DNA of 64,000 nt from Paramecium tetraurelia (GCF_000165425.1 NW_001799300.1:419736-483735); one strand, 5' to 3'. Counted from the stretch's first letter, positions 23,650 to 36,128 are shown. Notes: generated from the sequence alone by a model not told the origin. Made by a program: numbers and translations.

Positions 23650-24053
23650 TGATATTTTTACATGTAACATAAGACTTCACTTATTTGCATTTAATTAATA
23701 ATTGGATGAATATGCAGAATTATTAAAATATTTCAATTCTAAATAATTTGATGAAGAAAATGTTGCTATTCCAAATTCGTAATAGAAAAAAGCTGTCTCT
23801 TTTTAAATCACCAAAATAATAGATTAATTATTTGTGAAGATTAATTTCAAGATGATAAAATTTTGATAAAAATACTATCAAATAGAATATATAATCCCTA
23901 ATATCTTAGTAAAATAATAACCAAGAAATAGGATTAAATTATAGAATTGGATGACTAATTGACAAGGATTTAGGAATTGAATAAATATGATAGGAAGCTA
24001 AAAATGATATTATTAACCATAAATTAATTATTTTTCTTAATTAAACTAAAACA
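23650..24053 (+). other. Orphan open stretches, possible gene relic
   Basis: One frame is open from just after the B-box gene to TGA at 23864-23866 (about 70 codons, AELLKYFNSKQFDEENVAIP). A second piece continues in pieces to about 24000 if a 23-nt intron is allowed. Neither has a start codon, and the two cannot be joined without crossing TGA. This could be an unrecognised 3' exon of the B-box gene or decayed coding DNA. Confidence 0.3.
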
Positions 24054-25304
24054 ATGAATAATGATATCTATCAAAGTATGAACCTTTAGATAGATTCACA
24101 CATCTAATAAAATGAAAAGGGAACCCCTAATAATTAAAGGCCAAGAAATAGCTTAATTGATTAACTGTTTAAATCAAATGAAAAGAATTAATCAACTCCA
24201 ATTGTTGATAGTTTTAATGATTTAAGATTCTAGGATGCATAATATGAAGTCACACCGAGATAAGATTTTGAGATCAGAGGTCATGATAATTAGCATATAA
24301 CCTTCAGGTCTGAAAAAAAATAAAATTAATAGAAGAATAAATATTTTCATTCTCCTTCAAAATAATGTGAGGGTGATTTAAGACATAAGCAATAAATTCA
24401 AGTTGATGAAGAGTAGACAGATTTACAAGAGTAAAGAAAATAGAAAATAAGAGAGTTAGAACAAAAAATATAACAAGCTCAAAGGAAGATTGAAGAGAAA
24501 GAGGGATAAATAAAAGCAAATTAAGAAATAATCATAAATTTTGAAAGTTTTATCTTAAAGGATTATAATCCTGAAGAATTCGAGAAAATCATATTGTCTG
24601 AAAGTAATTTCGTAACAGATAATATATTGATAAATAATCTTATATCATAATTGAAATCATTTTTATCAGAATTTTAAAATTCAATTATTGATTTAATAAA
24701 GAAGTTTGATGGCAAAGTAAAATTAGACAAAGATGGAGAAGGAAAAGATTTTCAATAAAATTCACACTTGATAATTAAAGAATTCCAAAAATTTGCAGAA
24801 AAACAATAAAAGAATGTCATCTCTGATAATAAAAGCACCAATACTATTCAAGAAATTAGTGAAAGTGAAAAGAAATTGTCTAATCAAGAATTCAATTTGC
24901 TTGTTTCAAATATAATTACTTAAACAAAGTAGTTAAGAGATATCATATAAAAAAGTTGTTGTCTATTAATCAAATTTAATTGTGAAATGTACAATGGTTT
25001 ATAGGGAATGTCTAAAAGTATTAAACAACTTGAATAAATCCAAAGTATAACAAATTCTGTGAAATTAAAAACATAATACTTCTAATCAATTATTAATGAT
25101 CAAATTAATCTATAAATAACATCTGATGACAATGATCATTTACTGTTATTAGATTTATTGAAACAACTAATACATAAATAAGAATAAGCATTCTAATTTT
25201 AACAATTCTTTGCAGAGTCTTTATTTAAAAGAATCGATCTTGTTCATTAAAGTGAAGACAACCTAAGAGAAGATATGGCCAAAAGGCTTCAAAGTTTCAA
25301 ATGA
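24054..25304 (+). CDS. Coiled-coil protein, intronless
   Basis: 416 residues in one uninterrupted exon (417 codons). The first 110 residues are polar and low complexity. A coiled coil follows from about 115 (LQEQRKQKIRELEQKI) and helical segments continue to the end, with an acidic KLDKDGEGKDF loop in the middle. No signal peptide, membrane segment or known domain. Function unknown. Confidence 0.65.
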
Positions 25305-26530
25305 TTACTATATTTTAATATTGTTGAATCCGAATCACTTTATATTCCCAATATATCAAAAAAAGAATAAATGCCAAGACCCTAACCATTTTGAATAAGA
25401 GCTATTTTCTTTGCAAATAGCCGAATAGTTCGTACTTATTTTAAAAAAGAACATAGTGATGCTCAAACTATAGCCATATTTTGTAAGGATGGAGTTTATG
25501 AATTTTTCGAATTTTTTTTTTAATCTGAATATATGAAATATTAGCTAGCATAATTTATTAAACAATTAACAATTAAGTTTGATATTTATTTATGCATCTA
25601 ATCATTATTAATAGAATTCTTTTTTTTCCTAAAATTGTAAAATATTATCTTTTGGATTGACATTAGAAGTTGTTACAAGAATTTTATTCACTAATAACTT
25701 AAGTTATCTTGTTCAAAAATATATTGAATGGAATGGAAATAATATGAAAATTAACAAATAATTTGAAATCAAAATTTGGAATCTTCTTTTATCGTTGCTT
25801 CATTAGCGTTGTTTATTGGTTTAGTGAGTTTTCTCTTGCTTTAAATTCTTTCTGTTTTTTCTTATTGATTGGGATATGATAATTCTCTAAGGATTTTAGT
25901 TAATGACTAATCAAAGGTTTTGGTGAAGTACGCACTGTATTTGTTACATGTAAGGGGTGGTTGCTGTTTAATCTCATCAAAAATAGAATTAAAACTTTTG
26001 GTTTGAGAATTGGGATTTTACAATTATTGAGTAAGATTGGTGAGATTGTGTTATGAAATGTTGGTCTGATAGTCTTGAGGATTTGGATCACTCAATTATT
26101 GTTTCAATAATTTGAGTTATTCTTTATGAATTGATTTGGTCAGCCTGTATTTGGAGATCGAATGGGTAGCCATTATTTATGTATTTTTAGTGTTTTTCTA
26201 TTTTAATTTAAATGTGAAATTGTGTTAAATTGTAGATTTGAATTGCATTAAATTGGATCAGGCTTATTTAAATATAATGGAGGGGAATATAGAGAATTTG
26301 AAATAGAGGATAAAGTTATTCACAGTTTTGATGATAAAGTTAATAAGAAATAAATAAAAATTACGATTTATAAAATAGGAAATCAGGTTGTGTAATTGAT
26401 ATGAATGATAATTTTGTTAAGTGCTTTTCTGTGAGTATTTATAAATAAGATATATCTTTAACAATACAGGTAAGTAAGTGATAAGTTGATTTGCTAATTT
26501 TGATTACATATTTTTAATTGACAAAAAGAA
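25305..26530. other. Gene-poor region with short decayed frames
   Basis: About 1.2 kb without a supported gene. A plus-strand frame around 25314-25530 reads as protein-like for some 70 codons (CQDPNHFEQELFSLQIAEQF) but lacks a start and ends at TGA. Around 26250-26400 another short open piece occurs. Long T runs and repeated TGA in all frames suggest decay. Confidence 0.45.
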
Positions 26531-26860
26531 ATGTTTGTCGACTTATGGTTAAATTTCTGTTGTGCCAGACGGCCAAAACAGGAAGACTAAGATCAGCCGA
26601 TAAGCATCAAGGAGGATTCCAATAAACCAATACTCGATACAGGGTAGGCATATGCACCATCTCCTCTTGAACAGAAAGCTCTGCAATCAACATCGTAAGA
26701 GTTACGGCAGAAGTTACAGGAAGCGTAGGAGAAGAGACAGCAATCATAGTAAGCATAATAGCAGAACAACTTCTAGAGTATGATAAATAAAGGAGCAGTA
26801 AAAACATCAATTGAAATGGAAGGTATGTTGACAATTACTATTAAGAGTGGAACCTGTTGA
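26531..26860 (+). CDS. Small Gln-rich coiled-coil protein with N-terminal CC
   Basis: 109 residues, no intron. It starts MFVDLWLNFCCARRP, then an acidic Pro-rich stretch (EDQDQPISIKEDSNKP), then a Gln-rich helix with heptads (LEQKALQSTSQELRQKLQEA) and a short end at TGA 26858-26860. The vicinal Cys near the start could be acylated (inference). The local GC content is higher than in neighbouring DNA, supporting coding. The Myb gene begins 37 bp downstream. Family not recognised; a longer product through an intron at 26823 was considered but reads out of the Myb frame. Confidence 0.5.
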
Positions 26861-26897
26861 AGGGTTTCTCTAATTATCTGATAATAAATCCAATAAA

Positions 26898-28053
26898 ATG
26901 GCTAGTTGGGAAGCATTAGAACAATCAAGATAAAATGATCTTATAAATTAATTAGCTTAGTTCACAATCTTGGCAAAGTCAATTTGCTCCAAAAATATTC
27001 CTTATTAAGGTAATAATTCAGGCAGTCAACCAACGTCTGATTAGCAGATCATGTCTGAACAAAACCAATAGTAAGATATCATATAGAAAACATTAGGTAA
27101 AATAATCTAGCTTAAACTACATAATTGGAAGTGATAGAAGAGTACCCAAAAAAAAATTAAATGACAAGGTAAGAAATTTGCAATACTTTTTAGATCATCA
27201 AGCCAAATATCACTAGAAACAGGAAAAATAGAGAAAAAACGAATCCAAAAAGAAAAAAAGCTGTCAAAGGATAATACTAGTAAGGATGGCATTTAAAAAA
27301 AAGAAGTCAACAATGCTAAACTTTGGGATAAGAAGGAGGATGCAATTTTAAAAAAGGCTTACATTAGATTTAATGGAAATTGGAGAAGCATAGCAGAATA
27401 ATTGCCAGGAAGAAATATGAATTAGTGTTCATAAAGATGGAGAAGGTTGAATCCTTAAGAAGTATATCATATTATTTATTTGAAGAATAATAAGAAGAAG
27501 AAATGGGAATTTGAGGATGATTAAAAAATTATCTAACTTGTTTAAAAATTCGATAAAAATTGGTCAGAAATAGCCAAACACTTCCCAGATAAAAGTGGAA
27601 AACAAATAAGGGAAAGGTATATAAATAAATTAGATCCATCGATCAATATGAGTTCTTGGACTAAAGAAGAAGATAATATTATTTTGAATTTTTACAAAGA
27701 AAATGGACCTAAGTGGTGTATGATCTCAAAATAATTGAAAGGAAGACCAGTAAGCATTTATTTTTATTAAATTAGGAAAATTTTGTAAAAAATAGATTTT
27801 ATTCTTATATAAGAAGAGTTTTATTGGGTCAGTAGAACCCATATTCAGTGGTTTTAAATAATAGTGGCCAAGAAATTACATCGTCCCAGGATAGTGAATC
27901 CATTAAATAAAGTTTATCAATGGACTAAAGTCCTTCAGTAATGATTTTAAAGTTATTTAGATCACTAATTCATCCTTCTTAGAATCTTTACTTGATGACT
28001 TCATGATGAATTATGATGAACCAAGTGATTAAGAGGATCAGTTTAAAATTTGA
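26898..28053 (+). CDS. Myb-like DNA-binding protein, three SANT/Myb repeats
   Basis: 351 residues, four introns (26, 25, 26, 23 nt; 352 codons exactly). Three Myb repeats span about residues 124-290. Repeat 1: LWDKKEDAILKKAY, NWRSIAEQLPGR, CSQRWRRLNP. Repeat 2: WEFEDDQKIIQLVQKF, NWSEIAKHFPDKS, IRERYINKLDP. Repeat 3: SWTKEEDNIILNFYKENG, KWCMISKQLKGRP, VKNRFYSYIRR. This is the layout of c-Myb and R1R2R3 plant proteins, with most of the spaced Trp residues kept. A basic N-terminal linker and an acidic C-terminus (LLDDFMMNYDEPSDQED) suggest a transcription regulator in the nucleus. Confidence 0.9.
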
Positions 28054-28066
28054 TATTATTTTTATA

Positions 28067-29038
28067 ATGGGAAATTAATGTAACCATGCTGAAATCAATG
28101 ATAATGAGTTCAAATCTGTTTAAATTGAAGATGAGTCCGACTCATTTTTGGTCTACAAATTTGATCCCAAAATTCATTTTCTTAATTCCTCTGATTTAGG
28201 AAAATTTCAATCTCTTGATTCACTAAACAGTACAAAATCACAATTTCATGAGAGAGTCAAAAAAGTCCCTTTCAATCTTAAATTACATCGCAAAAGAACG
28301 TTGCATTATGAAAGTATCCATGATTCTCAAGCCTAATCTCCAACAACCTAAGTCACTGAGTATTTCGAATACCCAAACGGTGTTTATCAGGGTTAATTAA
28401 TGGATGGAAAGAGGGAGGGACAAGGTTAGTTTTTTTATCATGACGGATCATATTTCAAAGGCACTTGGAAAAATGACATGGCAAACGGCTAAGGCAAAAT
28501 AAAGTTTTAAGAAGGAGAATAATATGAAGGAGAGTTCAAAAATGATTAACAACATGGTTTTGGCAAGTACATATCAAATTAATTGAAATATGAAGGATAA
28601 TGGAAGGAGAATCTTCCTTCTGGACATGGAATTGAGATTTATAACAAATATTATTTTTATGAAGGAGATTTTTAGAATGGAATGAAGCACGGAAAAGGCA
28701 AGATTATATGGTACAAAGATGACTCAAGGTATGAGGGAGAGTTTTCTGATAATTAAATAAATGGATAAGGCACTTACTATTTTGGAGATGGCGAGATTTA
28801 TGAAGGATAATTTAAAGAAGGGTACATGCATGGATTTGGAAGATTTACATGGCCAAATGATAATAAATACGAGGGGAATTACAATATGGGGAGGAAGCAA
28901 GGTTTTGGGATATTCACTTCTAAAGATAAAGTGTATAGTGGAGAATGGTATGACGGAGTGTATCATGGATATGGTAAATTGGAAAACAAGGAGAAAGTGA
29001 TAGAGGGGTATTGGGAAAATGGTGTTTTTATAAAATGA
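28067..29038 (+). CDS. MORN-repeat protein with MGNQC N-terminus, intronless
   Basis: 323 residues in a single exon (324 codons). MGNQCNHAE again carries Gly2 and Cys5 for likely dual acylation. A 100-residue charged linker leads into about nine MORN repeats (residues 105-320), such as VYQGQLMDGKREGQG, YFKGTWKNDMANGQG, YEGDFQNGMKHGKG and YEGNYNMGRKQGFG. It starts only 13 bp after the Myb stop on the same strand. Third member of the same layout in this window; the lack of introns distinguishes it from the other two. Confidence 0.9.
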
Positions 29039-29219
29039 ATTTTGCTCATTTACTTTTTACATTATTTAATCATAATTGCTGATTTTATTTAGTCTACAGT
29101 TGTGTGTTGGGAGTATGATGTTATATGTCAATAATGGTTGATAATAATTATTTTTAGAAATATATGTATTGAATGCAAATTATTTCTGCTCATATTAATG
29201 AAATATAAATTAAAAACGG

Positions 29220-30504
29220 ATGAAACGAATTGTATTGTTAGCATATTTGTGCATATACACATTTGCGACTGATTCTGTCAAAGATTTTGACTTCCTGACT
29301 CAAAGCGATTATGGAAAAAAAGTATTAAAAGAATAATAGCTAGTTCTGAAATCTAGTTAAAGTAATTATATATAAATAATATTCAAGATCCTGTCGATTT
29401 GATAATTAATCTGAATCATTTTGAATCTGAGCTTGTGATGGATAGTGAAAAGACAATGAAAGAGTATTAGACTGTCTATACAAGCAGTATTAATTTTCAA
29501 AATTTATAAATTAGATATTGAGAGAAAATAAGCATTGAAATAAAAGATCTTCTTATCAAAATATTAATTGTAAAATGTTGGTGAGGAACTTACAATTGTC
29601 ACAAAAGAAAAGGAATTTTCAGAAAAAATATTTGAGGAAAGAAAAAGATTATTAACCGAAGAAAATAAATTTGTTCCTTAAATGCAAGCTATTCGTAATG
29701 ATGAAGTAAGTTTCAAATCAATTATTTGCTAGATTGATAAACTCTAAAATTTAAAAAAAGAAATAAACCAAACCTCAAAAGTCATTAATTCATTTTTATA
29801 ACAATTTCAAGGCCTAGCTCATTTCTTAGCCAAAAAGCCAGATCTGAGCGAATCCCCAGCATTCTTAGCTAATAATAAATAGAACGATGAATTGAATAAG
29901 TTTAAAGCGATGTGCAATGACATTAGAAATGAGTTGGACACTGTAGTTATTGATAACCCTTATACCTTAGTGTTATGTACATTCATAATTTAAACATAAG
30001 TTTCCTTAAAGCCTTTATTGGCACCTGAAAATGCTCATTTGATTGAAGAGGTTCCTCAATTGTTAAAAACATTACAACTTGCTTTGGAATCAAGTTCAGA
30101 GGAGATCGAAGCTGTCAGTAATGAGAGATAAGAATTGTTTAATATCGAAAGAAATGAGCTTAAAAAAGATGTTGATAAAAGATCTGCTGAGGTAAAATAA
30201 TAATTTACTATTATTTAGTGTGATTAAATTAAATAAATATTTGAAAGATCTTCTGTCGATTTAGAAAAGTTAACAAATTAATAAGCTGAGTTGAAAAAAA
30301 AGATTGCATAATTGTAGACTGAACAGGAACAATTGCAATCCGATATGGAAGGATAATAAGTATTCAAATTGATTTATTGAATAGAGAGAATACAGAAATA
30401 AACTAAAAAATAATTTAGCTAATTTAGGTTTAATTAGGAAAATTAAATACTTATTGAGTTAAAACAATAAAGGCTATTTGCAATTCATTAAGAATTAAAA
30501 ATGA
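29220..30504 (+). CDS. Secreted coiled-coil protein, trichocyst matrix protein-like
   Basis: 383 residues, five introns (26, 28, 27, 27, 25 nt; 384 codons exactly). MKRIVLLAYLCIYTFATD is a clear signal peptide. The mature protein is an almost continuous coiled coil (KEKEFSEKIFEERKRLLTEE, LKKKIAQLQTEQEQLQ) with few Cys. Signal peptide plus acidic coiled coil of this size is the pattern of Paramecium trichocyst matrix proteins, which are processed precursors stored in secretory granules; this identification is by architecture and remains an inference. Confidence 0.7.
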
Positions 30505-30749
30505 GGAGCATTTAAATGTTTGTTTTAATCTATATATTTATATCATAATTAAATTGCTTCTATTTATTCAATATAAATTCTGAATTTTCAGTCTATTTAT
30601 AGATTTTACTGTCATCAGAACATTAAATTTACATCATCAATAGAAAATAGAAATAATGACCAATAAAATAATCTAATGAAAAAAAGGTTATAGACTTCTG
30701 AGATATTACTATATAAATTTGGAAATCGAAATATCATTACAAATTATAT

Positions 30750-33115
30750 TCAAATCATGTTATCTTAATTAGGTACCATAATCTCAGCATTTCCATAATC
30801 TCCAATTAATGGAACCATACTCTTGTTGAAATAGGATCTAGCTGCCATTGATTAATTATCTTTGACAGGCAGACTCAGCATATTCTTATCTGCAATATTG
30901 GTCACAATGAAGTTGTTTGTATTTGTGTTCTGATTCAATTGCATTTGTTCTTCTTCCTCTTCATTTTCTAGTAGATTCTTTTTTCTGAAAGTATTCCTTT
31001 TACTAATTAGATTTAGATGTTTAACTTAATATTATTTTCTATATTCTGAAGCATTGCTTACAGCTATAGTTTGTAATTCCCAATTAACCTTTTCTTATGG
31101 AGGCAATGAATGATGAAATTAACTATGTTGATCTGATTTATCTGACTGAATTTTAGAGGATTATTAAGAGATGTTATCTTATTCTTCTGATTGATGCATG
31201 TCTGGTCCACCTTGTTACACTATTCTTTATTGTTATTCAACAACAATCTCTTCCTATTAGGGAGCTGTCTAAATGAATTTGGCTAAGGCTTGCATTTCCA
31301 TACTAAGATTGAGACTACTGTTTTTAAGATGCTCCAAATATTCAGGAATGAAATCAGTTGTTTTCATTTCTACTACTTTATAATTACTGGATTCATTTTT
31401 CCTTTCAAGAACTGCTTTGATATAATTATTTTGCAGATTTTCTAAAATGACTAATTTGTCATCAAGGGTTTATTCTCCAAAACGGATACTGAGAAATCTT
31501 ACATCATCAAAGAATTGTAGTACACTGCTGAAATAGTACTCTACATTTTGGATATTGTTTTTAATGAATTCTTCTCTGTATTCCATAACCTTATAGAGAT
31601 CCTTTACAAATTATTGAAATGATAAAGTTTTAAGAAATTGCAAGAAAAAGAGTTGATCCTAACTCTCAAAGGAATTAAGAAATTTCTTATAATCAAACAT
31701 AACAATCTTTTTCTCTGATTTCTAGTTGGATGTATCAGTACTAAAGTACTTATAGATATCATTTAACATTAGTAACTTAAAATTATAAAAAGCTTATCGA
31801 TATTTCATGATGCCTTCTTCAAAGATTTCCTATATATAAATAAATATAATTACATTCTCATAGAATTTAAGTTCTGCAAAAACTGTATTCATTTTTCGAA
31901 TGAAGTAATTTTGATATTATTTTGGACATTTGGGATCATCTGATCTGGAAAGAATACGTCCATCGTCAATGTCATAAATGACTCGTTTTAGTTCTTTGGG
32001 CAATGGTTTTTCAGACTAATTTAAATGAGTTTGCTTACTATTTCATAGAGATTTCTATCCAAACCAATGATGTAGGGTAGTTGGGATTTGTGAAAATCAA
32101 ATGAGCCAGGTCTCAGAAATGGAATAAAGAGACCACGCCATTGCAATGGAGCAAGCAATTCCACTAATGATTGACAAAATAATGTGATTCCTGCGGGTTT
32201 GCGAGATACTATTATAATCTGATACTCCAGCATCATGTATAAAAGTAACTTGTACAAATTAAAGATGGGTTAGTTGAAGATCAGAACATCGAAGAGGTTA
32301 TTTGACAACTTAAAAATAGAAAAGTGAGTTGTTAAATGTGAGTTGGAGACATAGTAGTTCATCCAGATCTCAGAACTGCTGAACTTTAACCTGTATTCTA
32401 CGCTTGCTATTTATTGAAATACAAATACTTATCCTATACGATAGGACATTAAGTAAGTGCTGTTCGAATATAAAAGTCATAGAGTTTGATTTCTTCAATT
32501 TAGTATTCCTGTTGTCCCCTTTTGATAGTAATTATTTTATCTCTTTCCCTGTTTTGCGAGAGACGTAGCTTCTGGATTTTGAGCAATTGCAACAAAAAAC
32601 TCCTTTGAGTAATGAAAGCAGGATATCGAGATATGACACAGAAAGCCTTAGGCACAAAGACCTACATCAATTTGTCATTAGGGGGCATTATCAAGAACAT
32701 CTTTTCGTAGAAGCATGCTGATGTGCAATAAAACTTGATGTGCTATTTAAAATCATTGATAACAAAGTAATTGATCTCGTTTGTGGATGCCTGAATGTCA
32801 TCCTCTTTGAAATATTCTTCTATTTTATTAAATCTGGTGTCGCCCTCTTTGATGGTCTTCACTCCCAAGGGGAAGCACCACTACATGATTATAATTCCCA
32901 TAAATGTACCATGGCGATATCTGCTAAAACATGGTTCATCTTTCGTTCCACTGGATTTGGGAATATCGTTAGTATAGCAAGATCCTTCTTATTTGAAGTA
33001 GTGCATGATTAAAGAATCACATCTATAAATAGGGTGATGACTTATGATTACCTTGATCATTAGTCTTGATCCCAGCAGTGACAAAGAATTCAAAAAGATT
33101 GCCTAATTTCTCCAT
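30750..33115 (-). CDS. DENN-domain protein (Rab exchange factor family)
   Basis: 746 residues with five introns (29, 29, 20, 23, 24 nt; 747 codons exactly). Upstream DENN: ADIAMWCFPLGVKTIKEGD, matching the FCFPxG signature. Core DENN: VPKAFCVISRYPAFITQRSF, then LYKLLLYMMLEYQIIIVSRK and PLQWRGLFIPFLRP ... LPYIIGLDRN. A downstream helical region matches dDENN size. The C-terminal 200 residues are charged and Gln-rich. Known of the family: guanine nucleotide exchange on Rab GTPases in membrane traffic. The first two introns are needed to bring the MEKLGN start into the DENN frame; the second intron could be avoided by another frame, so the first 70 residues are less sure. Divergent from HAT1. 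Confidence 0.85.
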
Positions 33116-33431
33116 TAATTTTTAATAATAATCAAAATATATGGTTAACAGAATGAATTGAGTTAAGCCTCATTAGTCACAAAAAAGGATTGAAAATACT
33201 ACTCAAATTATTTAATAAGATGAATTTAAAATATATTTATAATCACATATACATTGCGATTGATTCCAAATTATTAATAAATAATTATTATTTGATTCCG
33301 ATTCTTTGCAAATACAATAGCTGAATTTCTAATTAACCAATTATTTTAAGTAATTTAATAAATTGCGCTATCTATCCACTTCTTATTTATTAACTTGATT
33401 GGCGCCAAAATGTATAATATTTATATATTGT
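33116..33431. other. Divergent intergenic region DENN / HAT1
   Basis: 316 bases between two start codons on opposite strands, strongly AT-rich; presumably holds both promoters. No defined motif was identified. Confidence 0.5.
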
Positions 33432-34766
33432 ATGGCAAACCTATTTGACGAAGAGTAAGGACAATACCTAAGATTGAATGCTCTCAAATACCTTGAAAAA
33501 CCACCCGAAGTCTAAAGACAAGACGATCCATTTGTTACCAATGGCTCTTTGGCAATCACATATATTCTAGTGGAAACTGTGGAGTAGTATAAGTCAGATT
33601 AAGGGTTGAAGTTTTAACCCAGTTACGTACATCAAGTATTTCGATAAACCAATGAAATTTACGGTTACAAGGATCTCAAAATCACAATTCATGTCACAGC
33701 CCTTAGATTGAAGCCTTTTATTCAAGTATTTCATTCAGACTACCTAATTTAGATATCCTACAGTGAGCAGACGGAAGATGCAGATGATCTCTAAGAGAGC
33801 TTCAATAAAGTGTACGAGGCTGGCTTCCTTTCTACTGAAGAGCAATTCATCAAAGCCCTTGAAGAGGAACAAAATCAAGAGCCTTTAGGAGAATTAATTG
33901 AAGAGTATGGAGACTTCAGAATATATAAATGTTAAACGGCAACCACAAATGGGTTTATCCAATTCAAACCATTTTTATAGGCATTTCTTTTAGTTCTGAT
34001 TGATGGAGTCCAATACCCAGGTGATGAAAATGAATGGGTTTACTTAACCTTATATGAAAAGCGTCGCTTTGTTGGTTTGACTACTGTGTTTAAGTTTAAT
34101 ATTGCATGGAATAAACAAAGACATCGTTTGAGTCAAATGCTATTCTTACCATAATACCAAAGAAAAGGACATGGGAGTAGAATGTTGAGGACTGTCTATA
34201 AATTAGGGTTGGAAGATGAGAAGTGCTTATAAATTACTCTTGAAGATCCATCTGAAGACTTTCAAGTGATGAGGGACATTACTGACTCCATAATCTTGCA
34301 TGAACATTTCAAAGATATAATACCAAATAAAGTAATAAATTAATCAAAAATGAAATTAGGTAATCAATTCAATCCAAGAGATTGTTGAAATACCTAAAGA
34401 AAAGCTGTTCGAAATTATGAAGAAAACTAAATTACATGCGTAGTAAATAAAGCAAGCCTATTCAATATATCTCTATGCCTTCATTAACAAGTAATTGCTA
34501 TGTCTATGATATATATAAGGAAGTCTTCAAAATTGATGACTGAATTTGCGAGGTATCTACTAAGAGAACATTAAAAACCCTATGTTAGAAAGAGAAATAT
34601 TTTGGTTCGATTTGAGGATGGCAGTTCATTGGATCCGAAATAAATGCATCTCCTTGAATTGAAGGAAAAGGAAGATAGGAATATTATTGCTGAGGAAAGT
34701 TTAAGAGATGAATTTTGTTTGTTTGAACTTATTGCTACAAAATTAAGGAAGGATAAAGTAATTTGA
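33432..34766 (+). CDS. HAT1: Histone acetyltransferase type B, catalytic subunit (HAT1)
   Basis: 425 residues, two introns of 28 and 29 nt near the 3' half (426 codons exactly). The GNAT core is clear: RLSQMLFLPQYQRKGHGSRM (residues about 231-250) holds the Q-x-x-G-x-G acetyl-CoA loop, followed by ITLEDPSEDFQVMRD, where the Glu-Asp pair corresponds to the catalytic region of HAT1. The N-terminal ITYILVETVEQY and YGYKDLKITIHV strands fit the HAT1 N-terminal domain. Known role: acetylation of newly made histone H4 at Lys5/12 with an RbAp46-type partner. The C-terminal extension (about 110 residues) is helical as in other family members. Confidence 0.9.
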
Positions 34767-34803
34767 AATTAAGACATTATTTATATTTATTAATATTTAT
34801 TTT

Positions 34804-35094
34804 ATGAACTAAACAACTGAAAATATAGACCTGGAATTGGAAAAACTAAGGACTTTTTCAAAAAGAGTACTCAAAGAGTTGAGAATTAAGTCAAGTTATG
34901 AAGAAGAATAAATGAATTGCAACAACCTCAAAATTGATTTGGATGAATTTCAATAATGTTGCAAAAATCTCATTGACCTTACTTAGGATTTGAAATTACA
35001 TATTCGAGTCAATCAACTAACAAAGAATTAAAGAGTAGATAGAAGTGGAGAATATGAAAAATTATAATTAAGTATTAAATAACTAAATCAATGA
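34804..35094 (+). CDS. Small coiled-coil protein, 3' end uncertain
   Basis: 96 residues without an intron, closing on TGA 35092-35094. It begins MNQTTENIDLELEKLRTFS and is helical and charged, with CNNLKIDLDEFQQCCKNL in the middle. A 24-nt GT...AG intron at about 35071-35094 would remove this stop and open a further 130 codons; another frame downstream encodes a membrane-anchor-like stretch. I cannot decide between these, so only the first exon is reported. A tail-anchored SNARE-like protein is possible but unsupported. Confidence 0.5.
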
Positions 35095-35571
35095 GTATTT
35101 AATAAGTAGTGTCTTTTTTCAATTTCAAATACTTTATAACAAGATCTAAATGTTATTCAATTATTTCAGAATGAATAGAATAATTCAACGAATATTTCAT
35201 AAATATTGTAATTATATTAGACCTATAATTCTTTTGATTATACAATTTGGAATTATCAACTTCTTTCTTACTTATTTTATCTCTAATAATAATCTATTCA
35301 TTTTATGTGTCTTATCACAATACGAAAACTTAAATAGTGGTTGAGTTTGATTTAAATTCTTTTTAAGAAATTATTGTTAATTTTTAAGGTATTTTATAAA
35401 GATTTAAACAACCATGATAAGAGGATCATTCAAGTAATACTATTCTTGAATTAATAAACACCTATAGAAAACATAGAAAAATAAATTTAAATGTGAGTTT
35501 ATCATTTTTATTTCTTATCCCAACATCTTAGAGCGGTGAGGATATTACCGAATAAACCTGATTCCTTTTGC
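35095..35571. other. Ambiguous AT-rich stretch, possible 3' exons
   Basis: Three plus-strand frames are partly open. One encodes IIQRIFHKYCNYIRPIILLI and a hydrophobic run, another a Gln/Asn-rich stretch, and a third, around 35340-35500, reads VVEFDLNSFQEIIVNF and NTILELINTYRKHRKIN. Short introns could connect some of them to the gene at 34804, but no single model is compelling. Confidence 0.35.
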
Positions 35572-35884
35572 TCAAGTTTTGATTTCAAAATTTTGGGTGA
35601 CTATATTCATATCTATTTTTACATTAGAAACCTCTAAGTTGACTTGCTTTTATTAAGCCTATGAAAGTTAATCAATTAATTTCTGTTTATCTTCTTTGTC
35701 TTAAATTAGTTAGGTTATTTCGTCAACCATCTTTGGGTTGATTCTCAACTAGAGTACCGCTATTACTATTAAGATTTAATTCACCATGGGGATTCCAGAC
35801 TCTATAAACTATGTATTAACATTGAACTCTTACCAAATCCTTTTTAGCACCAGTGATATAATGCTTTAGCTCCAATTTATACAT
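35572..35884 (-). CDS. Small hypothetical protein, two exons
   Basis: 95 residues with one 25-nt intron (96 codons exactly). MYKLELKHYITGAKKDL is followed by a hydrophobic segment (MVNQILIVIAVLQLRI) and a Gln-rich helix (KQKLIDQLSQAQQKQ). Upstream, at about 35925-35985 on the same strand, another frame reads MFDLDFMNEEELFEWLH, which may be a further 5' exon I could not join. Family not recognised. Confidence 0.45.
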
Positions 35885-36128
35885 CCTTAGTAATTATAAA
35901 AATTAATAATCTTTAATGCAGCCATTCGAAAAGTTCTTCTTCATTCATGAAATCCAAATCAAACATACGACTCTAATTCACATTAGGAAAATAGCTACTT
36001 TTATTTTCATATATTACTTATTCAGAAATTATTTGATTTAGCTTTACATATTTTATATTAATTAAAATATGAATTCAAAGAGATGTAATATAATATTGGA
36101 ATTGAAAAATAGCATTATTGAATTATAA

